64,000 nucleotides of DNA. Source: Plantago major. Lineage: Eukaryota; Streptophyta; Magnoliopsida; Lamiales; Plantaginaceae. The stretch spans positions 74,102,871 through 74,166,870 of the forward strand of contig CM048842.1 of assembly GCA_026545765.1 (NCBI GenBank). Direction: 5' to 3'. Shown here in pieces: positions 36,454-47,632 of this stretch. Below the pieces are notes generated by a model. The model made no database searches. It had not been told where the DNA came from and saw only the letters and a program-made list of their open reading frames with translations. A program made the translations under genes and the position numbers. Position 1 is the stretch's first letter; every line of letters starts with the position of its first letter.

Positions 36454-39400
36454 ATGGCTCCTAAACGTTCGTCTACCCAGAAATCCGAACCTTCTACCAC
36501 TGGTACTGCTGAAAAGCAAGCACCAGAGTTGGTTATAGTGAACAATCGATTGGTAGGAGACTTTAATCCCGATCATTGGACTTCAAATCACAGGATGATT
36601 TGGGGTGGTGCCATGATTGAGGAGTACCTAATGGCTGCTGTTGAAAACCAAGACGATAGGAAACTGATTCTTGACATGCTTGAAAAGGCACAAATAAAGG
36701 GTTTTCTATCTGCTCTTCCCATTGGAGTTTTTTCACTGGATGTGTTAGAATTCTACAATAACTCTAGGATTATATCATGTGTTTCTGAAGGCACTGAAAT
36801 AGTGTCTATAAAAACAAAGGTCCAAGGAAAGGAAATCCTTTTGGACTTAATAACTTTCTGTAAGTTGTTTGAATTTAAAAATCTTGGAAAGGATTTTGAA
36901 ATAAACACCAAGGATGATGATCTCCTTGAAGGTGTAAAGCAGCTGTACAGTGATGTGTGTGATCTTGAAAAACCAGATACACCCATTGATTTCAAACTTG
37001 CTGACATCAGAACCAGACATCTGTTGGTTCACTGGGATGTGTTGGCATGCATTCTTCACAGATGCTTTGATGGTCTACAAGGAGGTGCTGACCAGATAAG
37101 CTAAGAACGTTGGATGATGATGTTCTTGTTGGAACAACAAGACAAAAGGGTGGAAAACCCTTTCAATTGGGAAAAGTACGCCTTTATGAAGTTTGTGAAG
37201 AAGATTCAAGGCTTTGAGCCTAAAATCTCTAAGGGACTTGCTGAGCCAAAGACCACAGTGAGCTATGGTCTAAAGATATGCTACTTGCTGGAGAAGCTTG
37301 GCATTGAGCTCAGAGAGAAGGCTGACATAGCCAACAGTTACTCTACAAATACGAGTATACGAACTTGATGAAAAAGGTTACTGGATCTCAGAAAGGTTCC
37401 AAGAAGCGAAAGACTGAAGAGGTGAGGGAAAGGTTGCGACCAAGAAGCCCAGAACTTCACGAAAGAAGTCTTCTGGCAAATCAGAAGGCACACCCATTGT
37501 GGTTGTCGATTCCCAGATACCTACCGCCGCTGCAGATGAACTCATCAATGCTGCAAAAGAGGTATCGACTACTGAACAAGTAGACTCAGCAAGAGAAAGT
37601 GCTTTCCGAAACGTCAAGACTACTGCCGAAAGCCTTGCTGATGAACTTATCAATGCTATTAAAGAAAGTAGTGATAGATACCAAGCCCTATCTGCAGAAA
37701 CCGCAGGGATTATGGACCAATCAGTTCCTAATGCTGATGAGAGCTCTGACGATGAAGATGATGAATTAGTCATCTCTCAAGTCCTAGAGAAATCAAAAAG
37801 GGCTAAGGTTACTGAAAAAGTAACTAGTGTAGAGATATCTGAAGAAGAACCTACACCACAGGTTGCTGAACAAGCACCTGTTTCAAAGGTTGCTGTAGAA
37901 GCAACTTTGTCCGAGGTCACTGGACAAATTACACCATCAGAACAAGAAAGACTGAAGCATATTGAAGATGCTCTGATGAGTGATAGCTTAGTGTTGGAGG
38001 ATACTGCCATTGCCTCAACACTCAACAGTCTGTCTCAAGCACAACAATCACAATGATGTGGATATCTTTGAAATGGTACTTGAGTTACAGACACCAGCAT
38101 CTTTCCTTGCTGAAGAAAATCCTGCAAAAGAGCAGGTTCCCCAACTCAATGGGAGGGATCAAACTGAGGCATCTACTCAGAATGATCAACCAGGGGAGGT
38201 AATTGAGTTGCATACTCAGGAAAGTTCTGAAGTACCTGAAACTTCCAACAAAGAAGTGGTCCACAAGACCAATGCATGGAAACTTCACAAGTTCCAGAGA
38301 CCAGTCAGCCTGACAAAGCTCAGGTAGCTGAATGGTTTAACTCTTTACTTCTGATAACTTATGCCTAAATCTTGTTACTTATTATAATTTCTTTGTTGCA
38401 GGCTGATTTAGAAACACAACAACAAGAGGAAGCTGCAAAGCTTACCTCAGAATCTGAGAAGGAGGCTTCCATAGCCTCACCACTTAAGGAACAGGAGCCT
38501 GTCTCACAGGTAGAAAATAGTTCCTTAAGATATAACTCAGATATGTGCTTTATACACTTGACTAATAAGTGTTTGTTTCTAATAGGCTCCAACTGAGAAG
38601 AAAAATGAAGAGACTGAAAAGTCTATCTCTTCAGAGAGGAATCCAGAGTCTTCCAAGGTCTCTGAAGAACAAGTATCTGAACCTTCTGTAGAGAAGTTAT
38701 TTCATTCAGATATCTATATTCTTCAAAGAATAAATCTCTGATCATTTTTCTCAAACTAACACATTCTACTTAACAGTTTCAAAAAGAAGTAGAAGTTGTT
38801 GAGGAGTTGCCCACTCAATCCTCACAACATATGGAAATTGATGAGGCATCAAGGCCTTCATCACAAGAAAAGAATCCAGAGACTGCACAAGTCTCTGAAA
38901 GACAAGTATCGGAGCCTCCAACGGAGGTAATCGACCTCTCAGATATCTGATTTGTCACTAAAATTTTTTTCTTGATAAAATTTCCTAAGTGTTATGTTTC
39001 TAATCTCAGGTTCAAACAGAAAGAAAGACAATTGAGGATCAGACTTCCCAGTCTCCTCCTCATATCCAGATATCTGAGGCACCTGGAACCTCAGTAGTCA
39101 AGTCATCTGAGCCTGTCACACAGGTAACTCAGATACCTTTCTACTCTAAAGAGATATCTACTAAAGTTTTGAAATTAATTCAGAACGCTTTCTTTCAGGC
39201 TCAAACAAGTGCCACTAAGGTCCCTGTTGATGAGAAAGAGGACCTGCTTCCTTTCTTCAAGGAACACATTTTGCCAAAGAATCTGAAATGCTTCAAGAAA
39301 TGGCAAAAGCTCCGATGCTCCGATCTATCTGAGATCTTAAAGGTGACTGATCACCACACAAGGAGAGCACGAGCCCTTGACTTAGAAAACTACGTCCATG

Positions 39401-41943
39401 CAATGTTCCCCACTGAACAATACTCTTTCGGAACATTGATGGATAAGGATTTTGCCAAGGAAGTGGCCAGAAAGCTGATTCAAGCTTTCAACCAAGCGGA
39501 TGGTCAGACCAGACTGTAGATGGCATTCAAGCCTACTTTGCCCCAGACTCTACAGTACATACCCTCTGAACAAGAGGAAGTTAATGGGCAAACAGTCACT
39601 ATTCCAGAAGTGATCAACCTGGTCTCTGAAGATGAAGAAGAGAAGGAGACTGATGAGAACAATTATGAAGATCCTCCTTCTGACCATCACAAGGATGAGG
39701 ATAAGAAAGATGATGATGATTCCCCTGCACCAGGGACATGAGGGATTCCACAAGGAAACAATGCCTCAGCTGCTGAAAAGCACACTGAGAGGACATCACA
39801 ACAATCCCCTCCTCCATCTCCTCAGAAATCTACCCATCCATCTCCCCAACACAAGGACTCTACTGAACAAGTAGTTGAGCACTCTGTGAACAACACTCAG
39901 AAAATATCAGATGCACAAGCCAGAGTTGCTCAACTCAAACAACTATTGGAGGCAGAACAATAGCTACATCTTCAAATGGAAGAAAAGATAGCTGAATCCA
40001 GAGTCAAGCTAGACAAACTTGAAAAACAAACACGCAAGGAAACGCAAGCTTACTCTGAGATTAAAGAGCTTCGGAACGCTGTTGACTATATTGCTAAGGA
40101 GCTAGATGCTGAACAAGCATCTGAAGCAAAGCATGATGCTAAGGCTGCATCTTCACCAAAGAAACCATCCTCCAAAGGCAAGAAACCCATATCTGAGATG
40201 GTTGCCGCCTTCAGAAACCTTGATGAAGAAGTACAAGAGTATGAAGATCACTGGGCTGATGACTCAGATGATGAAGAAGACAGAACCTTAGCAGAACATG
40301 CAAATGTTCACTTGGGAGTTTCTCACTTAAAGAGAAAACTGATAGCTCCTTAAAGCTTCAGTAAGAAACCAAATCTCAACTCCCATGATTACATGGCCCG
40401 ATACCAGGTTCTGGCAACTCTAAGAAAGGAGTTGTCTCAACAAAATGAAGAAGTAATTGCATCAGTCCCTGTTGAAATGAAAAAGTTCACTGAGTTAGTC
40501 ACTCAAATTAAGAACAAAAAGCTTGGTCATTGCTCAGAGAGACCTAGGCATGGTAAGGGATGATGACAATAATCTTGCTGAAAAAGCCCTCAATGAGGCT
40601 AGCTATGCTGCTGCAAAAGCAGATGCTACTCAAGGCCCACTGGTAGAGCTCACTGATAAGGAAACAGGTCTTATCAAACAAAATCAGGAGCTCAAGGCCA
40701 ATCTGGAACAGTTGGTTGCTGCTTACAACTATCTGCAAGGCAACTTTGACTCCCTTTCAGAATCCTTTGTGATTCTTACTCAGTCAACAATGACTAAGGG
40801 GGAAGGATTTCAAGATGCTCAGAGAGGAAGAGGAAACAAAAGAAAATCTGAACAACCACCTCTCAGAATTAATGAGCCCTCCTCCAGTCAGACTGCTCTA
40901 CAGATAGTGGCCACCACTCAAAAACTTCCTGAAAAAGGAATGACAACAAGGGCCAGAGCACAGAGACCTCCAAGGAGTACCAAGGCTCCAAGGAGAAGAC
41001 AAGTAAGAGGGATTGATGAGTCTTCTGAAGAAGAAGAAGAAGAAGGCCAAATCAAATCCCAGGACAATGAAGAAGGCTGCAAAACTCTCACAAGAATTAA
41101 TCTTGATGATGAAGAGACTGATGAAGATGAAGCTCCTCTTCACAGAAAAAGAAAAATTGATAGCCTAACTGAGCCCATAGATGCAAAGCCTTTAGCAGCT
41201 AAAACACCCTCTGGAAATACCAAGTCAATCCAGGGTGGTTCTTCAAGCAATCCAAGGGAAAACTCAAGGCAAAGGAGGAATAGATTGAGAGCTGAAAGAA
41301 GAAAAGGTCAACTTCCACTCAGGCCAGAAGAAGCCAGAATTGAGTATGTGAAGACTGACAACAACTCCTCCTCCTACAGGTGTATTCATCAGAGGAATGG
41401 ATACTGGATACTGAAACTCAAGCACTTGCTTGTAAATGAAAAAGGATTTCCAGTACCCATCCATCAACAACTTATGGCATGGAGAAAAGATAAGCCAATC
41501 TTGGTCAACACCAATCATGTCAAAGCTTGGTTGGATTTTGAAGTTGTCAAGAGAGTTGAAGCCATGAGGAAGGACCTTAATAATGAATGTCCTTATGGAA
41601 AACCTGATGATGTGCATAAAGTCCCAAACCTCATCGGAGCACAAGGCCAAGACTTGCTGTGGAACCCTTTGAGTCATTCTACATGACTGAAGATCAATAC
41701 AAGGGTGACATCAGATATCTAAGGATCATATATGATTACTTCAAGCTATCAGATATCATAATTGAGCATGCCTGGAAATGGGAAAAGTATTTATGGGTCA
41801 AACACTTTGCCAAGAAGAATCCCACCAAATCATACAAAGAAGTATGTGGTTATGCCAAAGACACTGAGATGTTGGTCAGAACCTTGCTCTATGACTACTC
41901 AGATGATATTAAAAGATTTGGAGATAGGAAGTATGCAAATTGA
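36454..41943 (+). pseudogene. Second coding region downstream of pol (env-like position), intron-bearing, broken
   Basis: It starts MAPKRSSTQKSEPS and has a folded-looking N-terminal part up to about 37368, broken by an in-frame TAA at 37102-37104. A Ser/Glu-rich part follows (37365-38323, with frameshifts), then the exon-intron array 38324-39198. The conserved block KWQKLRCSDLSEILKVTD comes next, then acidic stretches and a coiled coil (39976-40353). A long frame at 40523-41686 ends in a C-terminal domain continuing in the next frame to 41943 (HAWKWEKYLWVKHFAKKN). Interruptions include TAG at 39517, TGA at 39739 and TAG near 39961. I recognise no enzymatic motif, signal peptide or transmembrane segment, so env is a positional label only. 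Unspliced, it spans more than 1,650 codon-equivalents, far above the usual Sirevirus env-like frame. Confidence 0.7.
38324..39198 (+). other. Tandem exon-intron array inside the retrotransposon's second coding region
   Basis: Candidate introns are 38324-38401 (78 nt), 38510-38585 (76 nt), 38694-38776 (83 nt, donor damaged: AAGTT instead of GT), 38927-39009 (83 nt) and 39124-39198 (75 nt). Each has a pyrimidine-rich 3' end and AG, and four have GTA donors. The exons between them are 108, 108, 150 and 114 nt, all multiples of three, with no stop in the phase-0 frame. Exon starts resemble each other (AQT, VQT, APTEK) and so do exon ends (EPVSQ, SEPSVE, SEPPTE, SEPVTQ). The introns share a TCAGATA motif about 10-20 nt from the donor. 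The pattern is best explained by duplication of one exon-intron unit. Confidence 0.75.
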
Positions 41944-42301
41944 TCCTTGGAGCTGCTGAAGATTTGAAGACTAGTTTATTAGGATGTCTACTTGGAGCTT
42001 GGTTACTCCTGTTGTCCTAATTTACTATGTAATTTTTTTTTATCTTGCTGACTGTACCTTATTGTTGTTTTATCTTGTAAAAGTTATCTGAACTTTCATT
42101 GTAACATATCTGATGAACCTACTCTCAGATATCAATCTATAAAAGATAACTTGCCAGCAAAGATCACACCTTGTGATTTGGTTGATGTTTACTTTCTGCA
42201 CTTAATTATATGAATTGGAATATCATAAGAAATGATTAAGTGATGGATTGTTTCCTCATCCAGATTTGTAATAGGTCAGATAGTCATCGTTGACTGATCA
42301 A

Positions 42302-42314
42302 AATGGGGGAAATT
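42302..42314 (+). promoter_or_regulatory. Polypurine tract of the Ty1/copia element
   Basis: AATGGGGGAAATT lies directly before the TG of the 3' LTR. It is the plus-strand priming site for reverse transcription. Confidence 0.85.
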
Positions 42315-43919
42315 TGTTAGGAATATCTGTTTAGATTTTGATCAGCAACCTAATGACTTATCTTAGCTCAGAAAGGTGGTTAGTACTCTTGGTTCACTTG
42401 AACGCTGTGAAAGAGGAAACTCACTAAGTATGATAGTCTAGCAAATCTTGTATAGGATGTTAGGTCTCTGAATGTAATTTTTATTCCTCTAAAGAAGACC
42501 AATAAGAAGGCATCCAGCAGGAAAAGTTCAACGGATTTGAAGATTTGAAGACTGCACAAGATTGCTGAAGACAAGGGTTTTCAGATACCTATGACCAGAT
42601 ATCTTGAAGACACAAGTGTTTTTAAATAAACAGTGCTGCAAAAGATATATGAGAAATAAAAGGTTTCTGAGACAAGGAAAGTGCCCACAGATATCTACAC
42701 TCAGATACCTTGGACATAAACTATGTTTCTGAAAAGAAATATATTATAACAAGTTGTTTCAACAAGTGGTATCTGGAGTTGTGATAATTTCTGGAAAAGG
42801 ACGTGCAAAGCTTCAGAGAACTCTAATAGTAAAAGATCTCTGATACAATGCATAGTTCCGTTGGCACTACAGGACAAAGTATAGTACAATGCATTAAATG
42901 CGCGGACAGAGATGTCTGAACAAAAACGGTAGCTTCTGAAGAAGAAGACAAACGTACAAAGATTATACTCGAGATATCAATAGTTTGAATTTGATTTAAG
43001 CTAACGGATACTATTCAAAGCACTCAAATTCATCTATAAATATCAACACTTAGGCGCTTGAGAACACATTAACTTACACCTTAGAACACTGAACTTGCAT
43101 TGAATACTCTCACACAAGCTCTCTCAAGAACACTACTTACCTTCAAGCTTTCTGTTGCGACCAAAGCTCTTGATTCTAAGTAGCACAAAAGTTCTAAGTG
43201 TCCTGATCCTTAACAAGCATTGCTATTTGTGAAAGAGTTGAATTAAGATTTGATATCTGAGATTCATTCTCTTGAACATTTATCATAGACTTGGGTCAGT
43301 AAAGAACAAGATACCATACATTGCAAAGTGTATTAAGTATACTTGATTCTCAGAGCTATCTGTATAACTAAACAAGTTATCAAAGAAGCTCACCTGACAA
43401 ACTACCTTAACCAACACCTTAATTGGCGTGGAGTACAGGAAGTAATTAGTTTGGGAAACTAAGGAACAACTCCAAGAAAGAGGTTTCTGAGTACAGGAAG
43501 TACTTGGTTGTGAAAGCCGGGGAATAACTCAGGGGGAACACTTGGTTGGGAACCTAGTGTAATTAGGAATCAAGAGAAGATATTTGTAAGGCTACATCAA
43601 TTATCTGTCTTAGTGGATTCTAGGTCTGAGAAAGGCCGAAGTTGATTAGTTGAAGGATTACGCCAGCTTCAGATACCACTATAAAAAGACTTGTGTTATT
43701 TACTTTCTGCATTTTATTACTCGCTTTATTTACCTTGCAAAGTATTTACACCTATCTTGCTGAGCACGTGCACTTATCACAGAAAAGTCTTCCGCTCTTT
43801 GAAATTAAGTCTCAGAAATCTTCACAAATATCTGAGAAACCGTGTTTATCGACAAAAGTTTTAAAAGACTATTCACCCCCCCCCTCTAGTCTTTTACTTT
43901 GCCGTTATCTGGACCAACA
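42315..43919 (+). repeat. 3' LTR of the Ty1/copia element
   Basis: 1,605 nt, starting TGTTAGGAAT and ending CCAACA, closely similar to the 5' LTR. Most differences are single substitutions, but several 1-4-nt gaps cluster at about 42945-43070. The target duplication CTCGT follows directly. Confidence 0.93.
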
Positions 43920-43950
43920 CTCGTTAAACATTTACTAATTTCTCATATAA

Positions 43951-44600
43951 TAAGGAAAATTTACATATACCACCCCTGCAATTGGCCCACTTGTCCCTCG
44001 CCCCTTACTATTTAAAGTATTACAGATACATTCAAATTTTACACATTAAAGTTTTTGTAATTACATATAGCCTCAAAAGTCAACGAAGGTGATGACATGG
44101 CCTACCATTTTAGTGATGTGGATGAGAGAGTTTGCAGTATCCACGAAAATGCCTACCATATTATTGATTTTTACTTTCTTTAATTGTTTATTTTCTCTTT
44201 TCTTCTTACTCCTTTATTCATTTTATTGCAACCCAAGTGCCTAGTCTTAATATGATTCTCCATAGCTCACACAAGTCTTTCCTGAAAAATCTCAAATCAG
44301 TGCCTATCAAACTTTAACATCAATTAAACTCCACAAAGACTAAATTGTTCAACTACATGTTATAGGTCTCCAAGAAAATAGAATTTGGAGCCTTAACATC
44401 CCTGACATGGAGCTGTTAGAGCTCCAAGTCGGAGTCGTCAACAACTCCGACATGAAGCTCATAAGTTGTGCAACTTCAAGTCGGAGTTGTCAACAGCTCC
44501 AACTTGGAGCCGTTAAAGCTTCAAACCGAACAACTCTGATTTGGAGCATTAACAACTCTGACATTAAGGCGTCTAGCTCCCCCCCGTCGAGTTATAACTA
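43951..44600. mobile_element. Possible truncated Mutator-like element
   Basis: The left end (AGGAAAATTTACATATACCA then CCCCTG) closely resembles the terminus of the 13950 element. Tandem GGAGCTCC- and GGAGTTGTC-type units at 44400-44560 resemble its interior. I cannot find the matching right terminus, so the element may be truncated. It lies within the inner Helitron, just right of the Ty1/copia element. Confidence 0.35.
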
Positions 44601-44630
44601 TTAAATATGACTTAAGTGCATTAACTAAAT

Positions 44631-44915
44631 TGTAACGACTCAACCACTAATTGATCGAACCCTGACCCTTTGGGTCGACACGGTTACTTATGGACAACTC
44701 TTTCGGGTCCTTTCCCACACACTCTGTCCTCACTCGTGTGCGAATTGGGAGATTTATCAGTAGGTCACCCATCCTAAGATTGCTCCAGAGCAAGCACGAT
44801 TAACTCTGGAGTTCTTATGGATGAATTTTCGAAAAGAAAGGTGCAATTGATATGAGTAGCGTTCTCAATCCTTTTAAGCTTTTTAAAACTTAACTTGGAA
44901 CTTTAGAGCGTTACA
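44631..44915 (+). mobile_element. Solo LTR of a Cassandra-like TRIM retrotransposon with 5S-rRNA-derived sequence
   Basis: 285 nt starting TGTAACGACTC and ending GAGCGTTACA, so the ends are inverted repeats. It is flanked by a perfect 5-nt target duplication TAAAT (44626-44630 and 44916-44920). An internal stretch (GGTCACCCATCCTAAG, then GCAAGCACGATTAACT and GGAGTTCTTATGG) is the reverse complement of the conserved 5S rRNA promoter region. Carrying 5S sequence in the LTR is the defining trait of Cassandra elements. A single LTR with a target duplication indicates LTR-LTR recombination. Confidence 0.8.
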
Positions 44916-45399
44916 TAAATAGTCCAAGTAGGAGTTGTAAGAGTTTTGGGAATTTTTATTGGAAAATGCTACAAATAATTTTGTATGATACTATTTAGAA
45001 TGATCCATTTTGTTTACGTTTAACATGCGCTAAAAAAACGTCAACTTCTATGGACACATATTTTGTAAAGAATTGTTGAAATGATTTGATGCGGCTATGA
45101 ATTCATCTTCTTAGACATGGCTCCCCGAGATCAAGTTTCTCTAACTATATATAAAACCCAAAGAACTTGGTTCAAACTTCACTAACTTTTCAGTTCAATT
45201 TAAATCCCACATGTTAATCTTATTCTTTTATTCTTTTAGTTTCAATTTTGTACATATATATGTCAGTTTTTAAATAAAAGGCCTAGGACTCGAGTCTTAT
45301 TGGCAGTATTTTTTCCACTTTTATAGTTTTATTTATATATTTTTGAATATCTTTATTTTTTTTCAAATATTTGGTGTTATCAATGTTTTTAATCTTATA

Positions 45400-45615
45400 C
45401 TCCATTCGTTCCAATTTCAACTTCCCGCATTTCATGTTGGGACGTATCAAAACAATCCCTTAAATGGAAAATCTATCTTCTACTTTATACACTATCCCTC
45501 CTACTTTATTCACTATTTTCTATACTTTATTCAATATATTTTCTACTTTATCATTAGCTATCCTACTTTATGAACTTTTCTCTTAAATCTAGTGCCCAGG
45601 CGAGGACGGAGGGAG
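45400..45615. mobile_element. Stowaway MITE (Tc1/mariner)
   Basis: 216 nt, beginning CTCCATTCGTTCC and ending GGACGGAGGGAG, with TA duplicated on both sides (45398-45399 and 45616-45617). This is the standard Stowaway terminus and target. It has no coding capacity. Confidence 0.85.
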
Positions 45616-46599
45616 TATATATTATACTTGAAAGTAAATATGTAAAACTATTATACTTTATTTGTGAGAAGTGCCGTAATTTTTTTAGCTAGCTGCTCTT
45701 TTTGCTTGATACTTCCGTTTCGAGGTTCTGTACTTGAGCTATGTACGAAATATGTGATTTATTTTATTTTTTTTATCCATGTTATATGTACGAATTGGCA
45801 CAGGGATGATCATGTTGAAAATAATGGTTACTCAAAATCATCACATGATAAACCCGTCAAACCCTGCTAGTAATTAATTTGTTGCTGGTTCAGTGATTAT
45901 TTTGTATTTTAACCCAGCTAAAATTAATTTTAATAATGATTTGCAAATAAACCAAATCTTATCCGACTTAAATTAAATTCCACCACTACTACTTTCAATT
46001 ATAAAAGAGTAAGGTTTCAAGAGACGGACTACTGAAAAATAAAAAAGACGAACATACGTTTGGATTATTACCGAAAATATATGGTGTTTAATTAAGACCA
46101 TTGTGCTTTTCATGATAGAAAGAATATGCATTTTATTAACGAAATGGGTGTTTGTTTCAAAAGATCATGTTCTTCTTAACAGTATCACTCCATCTATTTT
46201 TAAATTAGTTATATACGGGTTTTAGAAAACATTATCTTTGTTGTGAAAAAGTATAAACTTGAAGCTGTAAATTACTTATATTGAAACTAAGAAGCAATAG
46301 CTAGTTGACTGAACTTGATAAATGCGTCTCAGTTTCCCTTTTTCTGTACCAGCTAGTAAGAAAATGTAGTTTGCAATTGCATGTTAAAATGGAAGATGAC
46401 AAAATAGATTATGAAAATTATAAGTGTACACAAACCATAATGTATTATTATATGGAGTGATGTAGTGCAAATTTAGGCTGTTTGGCAAGGTATTTTTAGG
46501 TGTTTATAACCAGGTTTTGTGGGTTTTAATCGCTTACCACATATGGTTTGTTTCGTTAATTGAAACTTTGACTCCTTGAAAGTTCCTTCAAACAATATA

Positions 46600-46848
46600 C
46601 TCTCTCCATCCCAATTCAACCGTTATTGTTTTTTGATTTGTCTCAATCTCAACTTCTCATAATGAAAAATCTATCACCTATTTTTTCATTAATATTTCAC
46701 ATACTCTATTCATTCTTTCGATTACTTTATTCGTTCAAACTTACATATTTTAAATTATTTTGATTATTTACAAATTTATACAGTTTACTCTTAAAAATTG
46801 TGTCCGTACGACCATACCTATGAGAAGTTGAGTCTGAAATGGAGGGAT
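46600..46848. mobile_element. Stowaway MITE, diverged
   Basis: It begins CTCTCTCCATCCC, and its right end is the complement of AATCCCTCCATTT. TA occurs at 46598-46599 and 46849-46850. About 249 nt with an AT-rich interior. The termini are less perfect than in the copy at 45.4 kb. Confidence 0.65.
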
Positions 46849-47458
46849 TATGAAAGAACATATTTTAATAACAATTCTATACATTTTGTGTATGGGTTCG
46901 ATTTTCGTCGAGAGCGAGTTTGTGATTTAGTGTATGCTAGTTTGTGATAGATTGAAATGATTGACGAATGATATATTAGTTCAATTGATGTAATATGATT
47001 GTAATAGTAATTTTCTTTAAAAAAAATTACATACCTAAATATATTTATTAACTTATCTAAATATATGAAATCGAACATAGTTAGCTAAATTTTAGTCAGG
47101 TTTTCTTCTTGTTGGACAACATATGATCAAACGACCGATAATGATGTGATATTGTTTGAATTTCCAACACTAATTGCCATAATTAATTTTCATGTTTAAG
47201 ACTAAATTAAATAGGAATGCGGAACTGCTCACCAAAAGCATGAATCAGTTTGTATTGAATTTCCTTCTAACATAGATTTTAGCAACTTCATTACACATCA
47301 GTAAGGATTAAAAAATTTGACCAATCAGAATAAAATGATTTAACACTCAGCAATGGAATTGACCAATCACAGCATATGGATTTGCCAACTAATTAATTGA
47401 CGTGGACACTCTAAAATGGCTTCAAACCTTTTTTGTTTAATATAGTATAGTATATAGA

Positions 47459-47632
47459 TTCTACAGGTAGGGATGACTTCCGATGCAATGTTGAAGCGAT
47501 TAGATCATGCATTTTGCCAGCTTGCAGTTTTTATATATTTTTCAACTTTGACATGTTATTATACAAATTTATTCATTTCTTATTAAAATTTTTTCTCCAT
47601 GCCTCGTCAAGTATCGACGGGCCATTAACTAG
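47459..47632 (+). mobile_element. 3' end of the outer (helicase-bearing) Helitron
   Basis: It ends with a hairpin (CC-T-CGTC at 47602-47608 pairing with GACGGG at 47616-47621), 7 nt, then CTAG at 47629-47632 followed by T, the Helitron 3' signature on the plus strand. The plus-strand helicase remnants stop at 26852. Removing the inner Helitron would join 26922 to 47459 and make this the terminus of the helicase-bearing element. The hairpin sequence is related to that of the inner Helitron. Confidence 0.6.

Larger units (their letters stand above)
28018..43919 (+). mobile_element. Ty1/copia LTR retrotransposon, Sirevirus-like layout, 15.9 kb, decayed coding regions
   Basis: The element has two ~1.6-kb LTRs (28018-29632 and 42315-43919) and a perfect 5-nt target duplication CTCGT (28013-28017 and 43920-43924). 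A primer-binding site complementary to initiator Met-tRNA and a polypurine tract are present. The gene order gag, protease, integrase, reverse transcriptase, RNase H is the Ty1/copia order. A long extra coding region follows pol, as in Sireviruses, but it is much longer than their usual env-like frame. All coding regions carry stops or frameshifts, yet the LTRs remain closely similar. The first dinucleotide of the left LTR is TA instead of TG. Placement in the Sirevirus lineage is inferred from layout and needs an RT phylogeny. Confidence 0.93.
26923..47458 (-). mobile_element. Non-autonomous Helitron on the minus strand, enlarged by nested insertions
   Basis: On the minus strand the element begins TCTATATACTATACTATATT at 47458, the usual Helitron 5' form, with A before it. 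It ends with a perfect 8-bp hairpin (CCCGTCGA-TAG-TCGACGGG on the plus strand, 26934-26952), then 8 nt and CTAG at 26926-26923, followed by T. Insertion between A and T without target duplication is the Helitron rule. The body outside the Ty1/copia element and other inserts is about 4 kb with no helicase on this strand. It lies within the outer Helitron. Confidence 0.7.

Noticed and set aside
41264..41677. 137-codon frame on the minus strand inside the retrotransposon
   Set aside because: Antisense to the long coding frame of the element's second coding region; no family signature.
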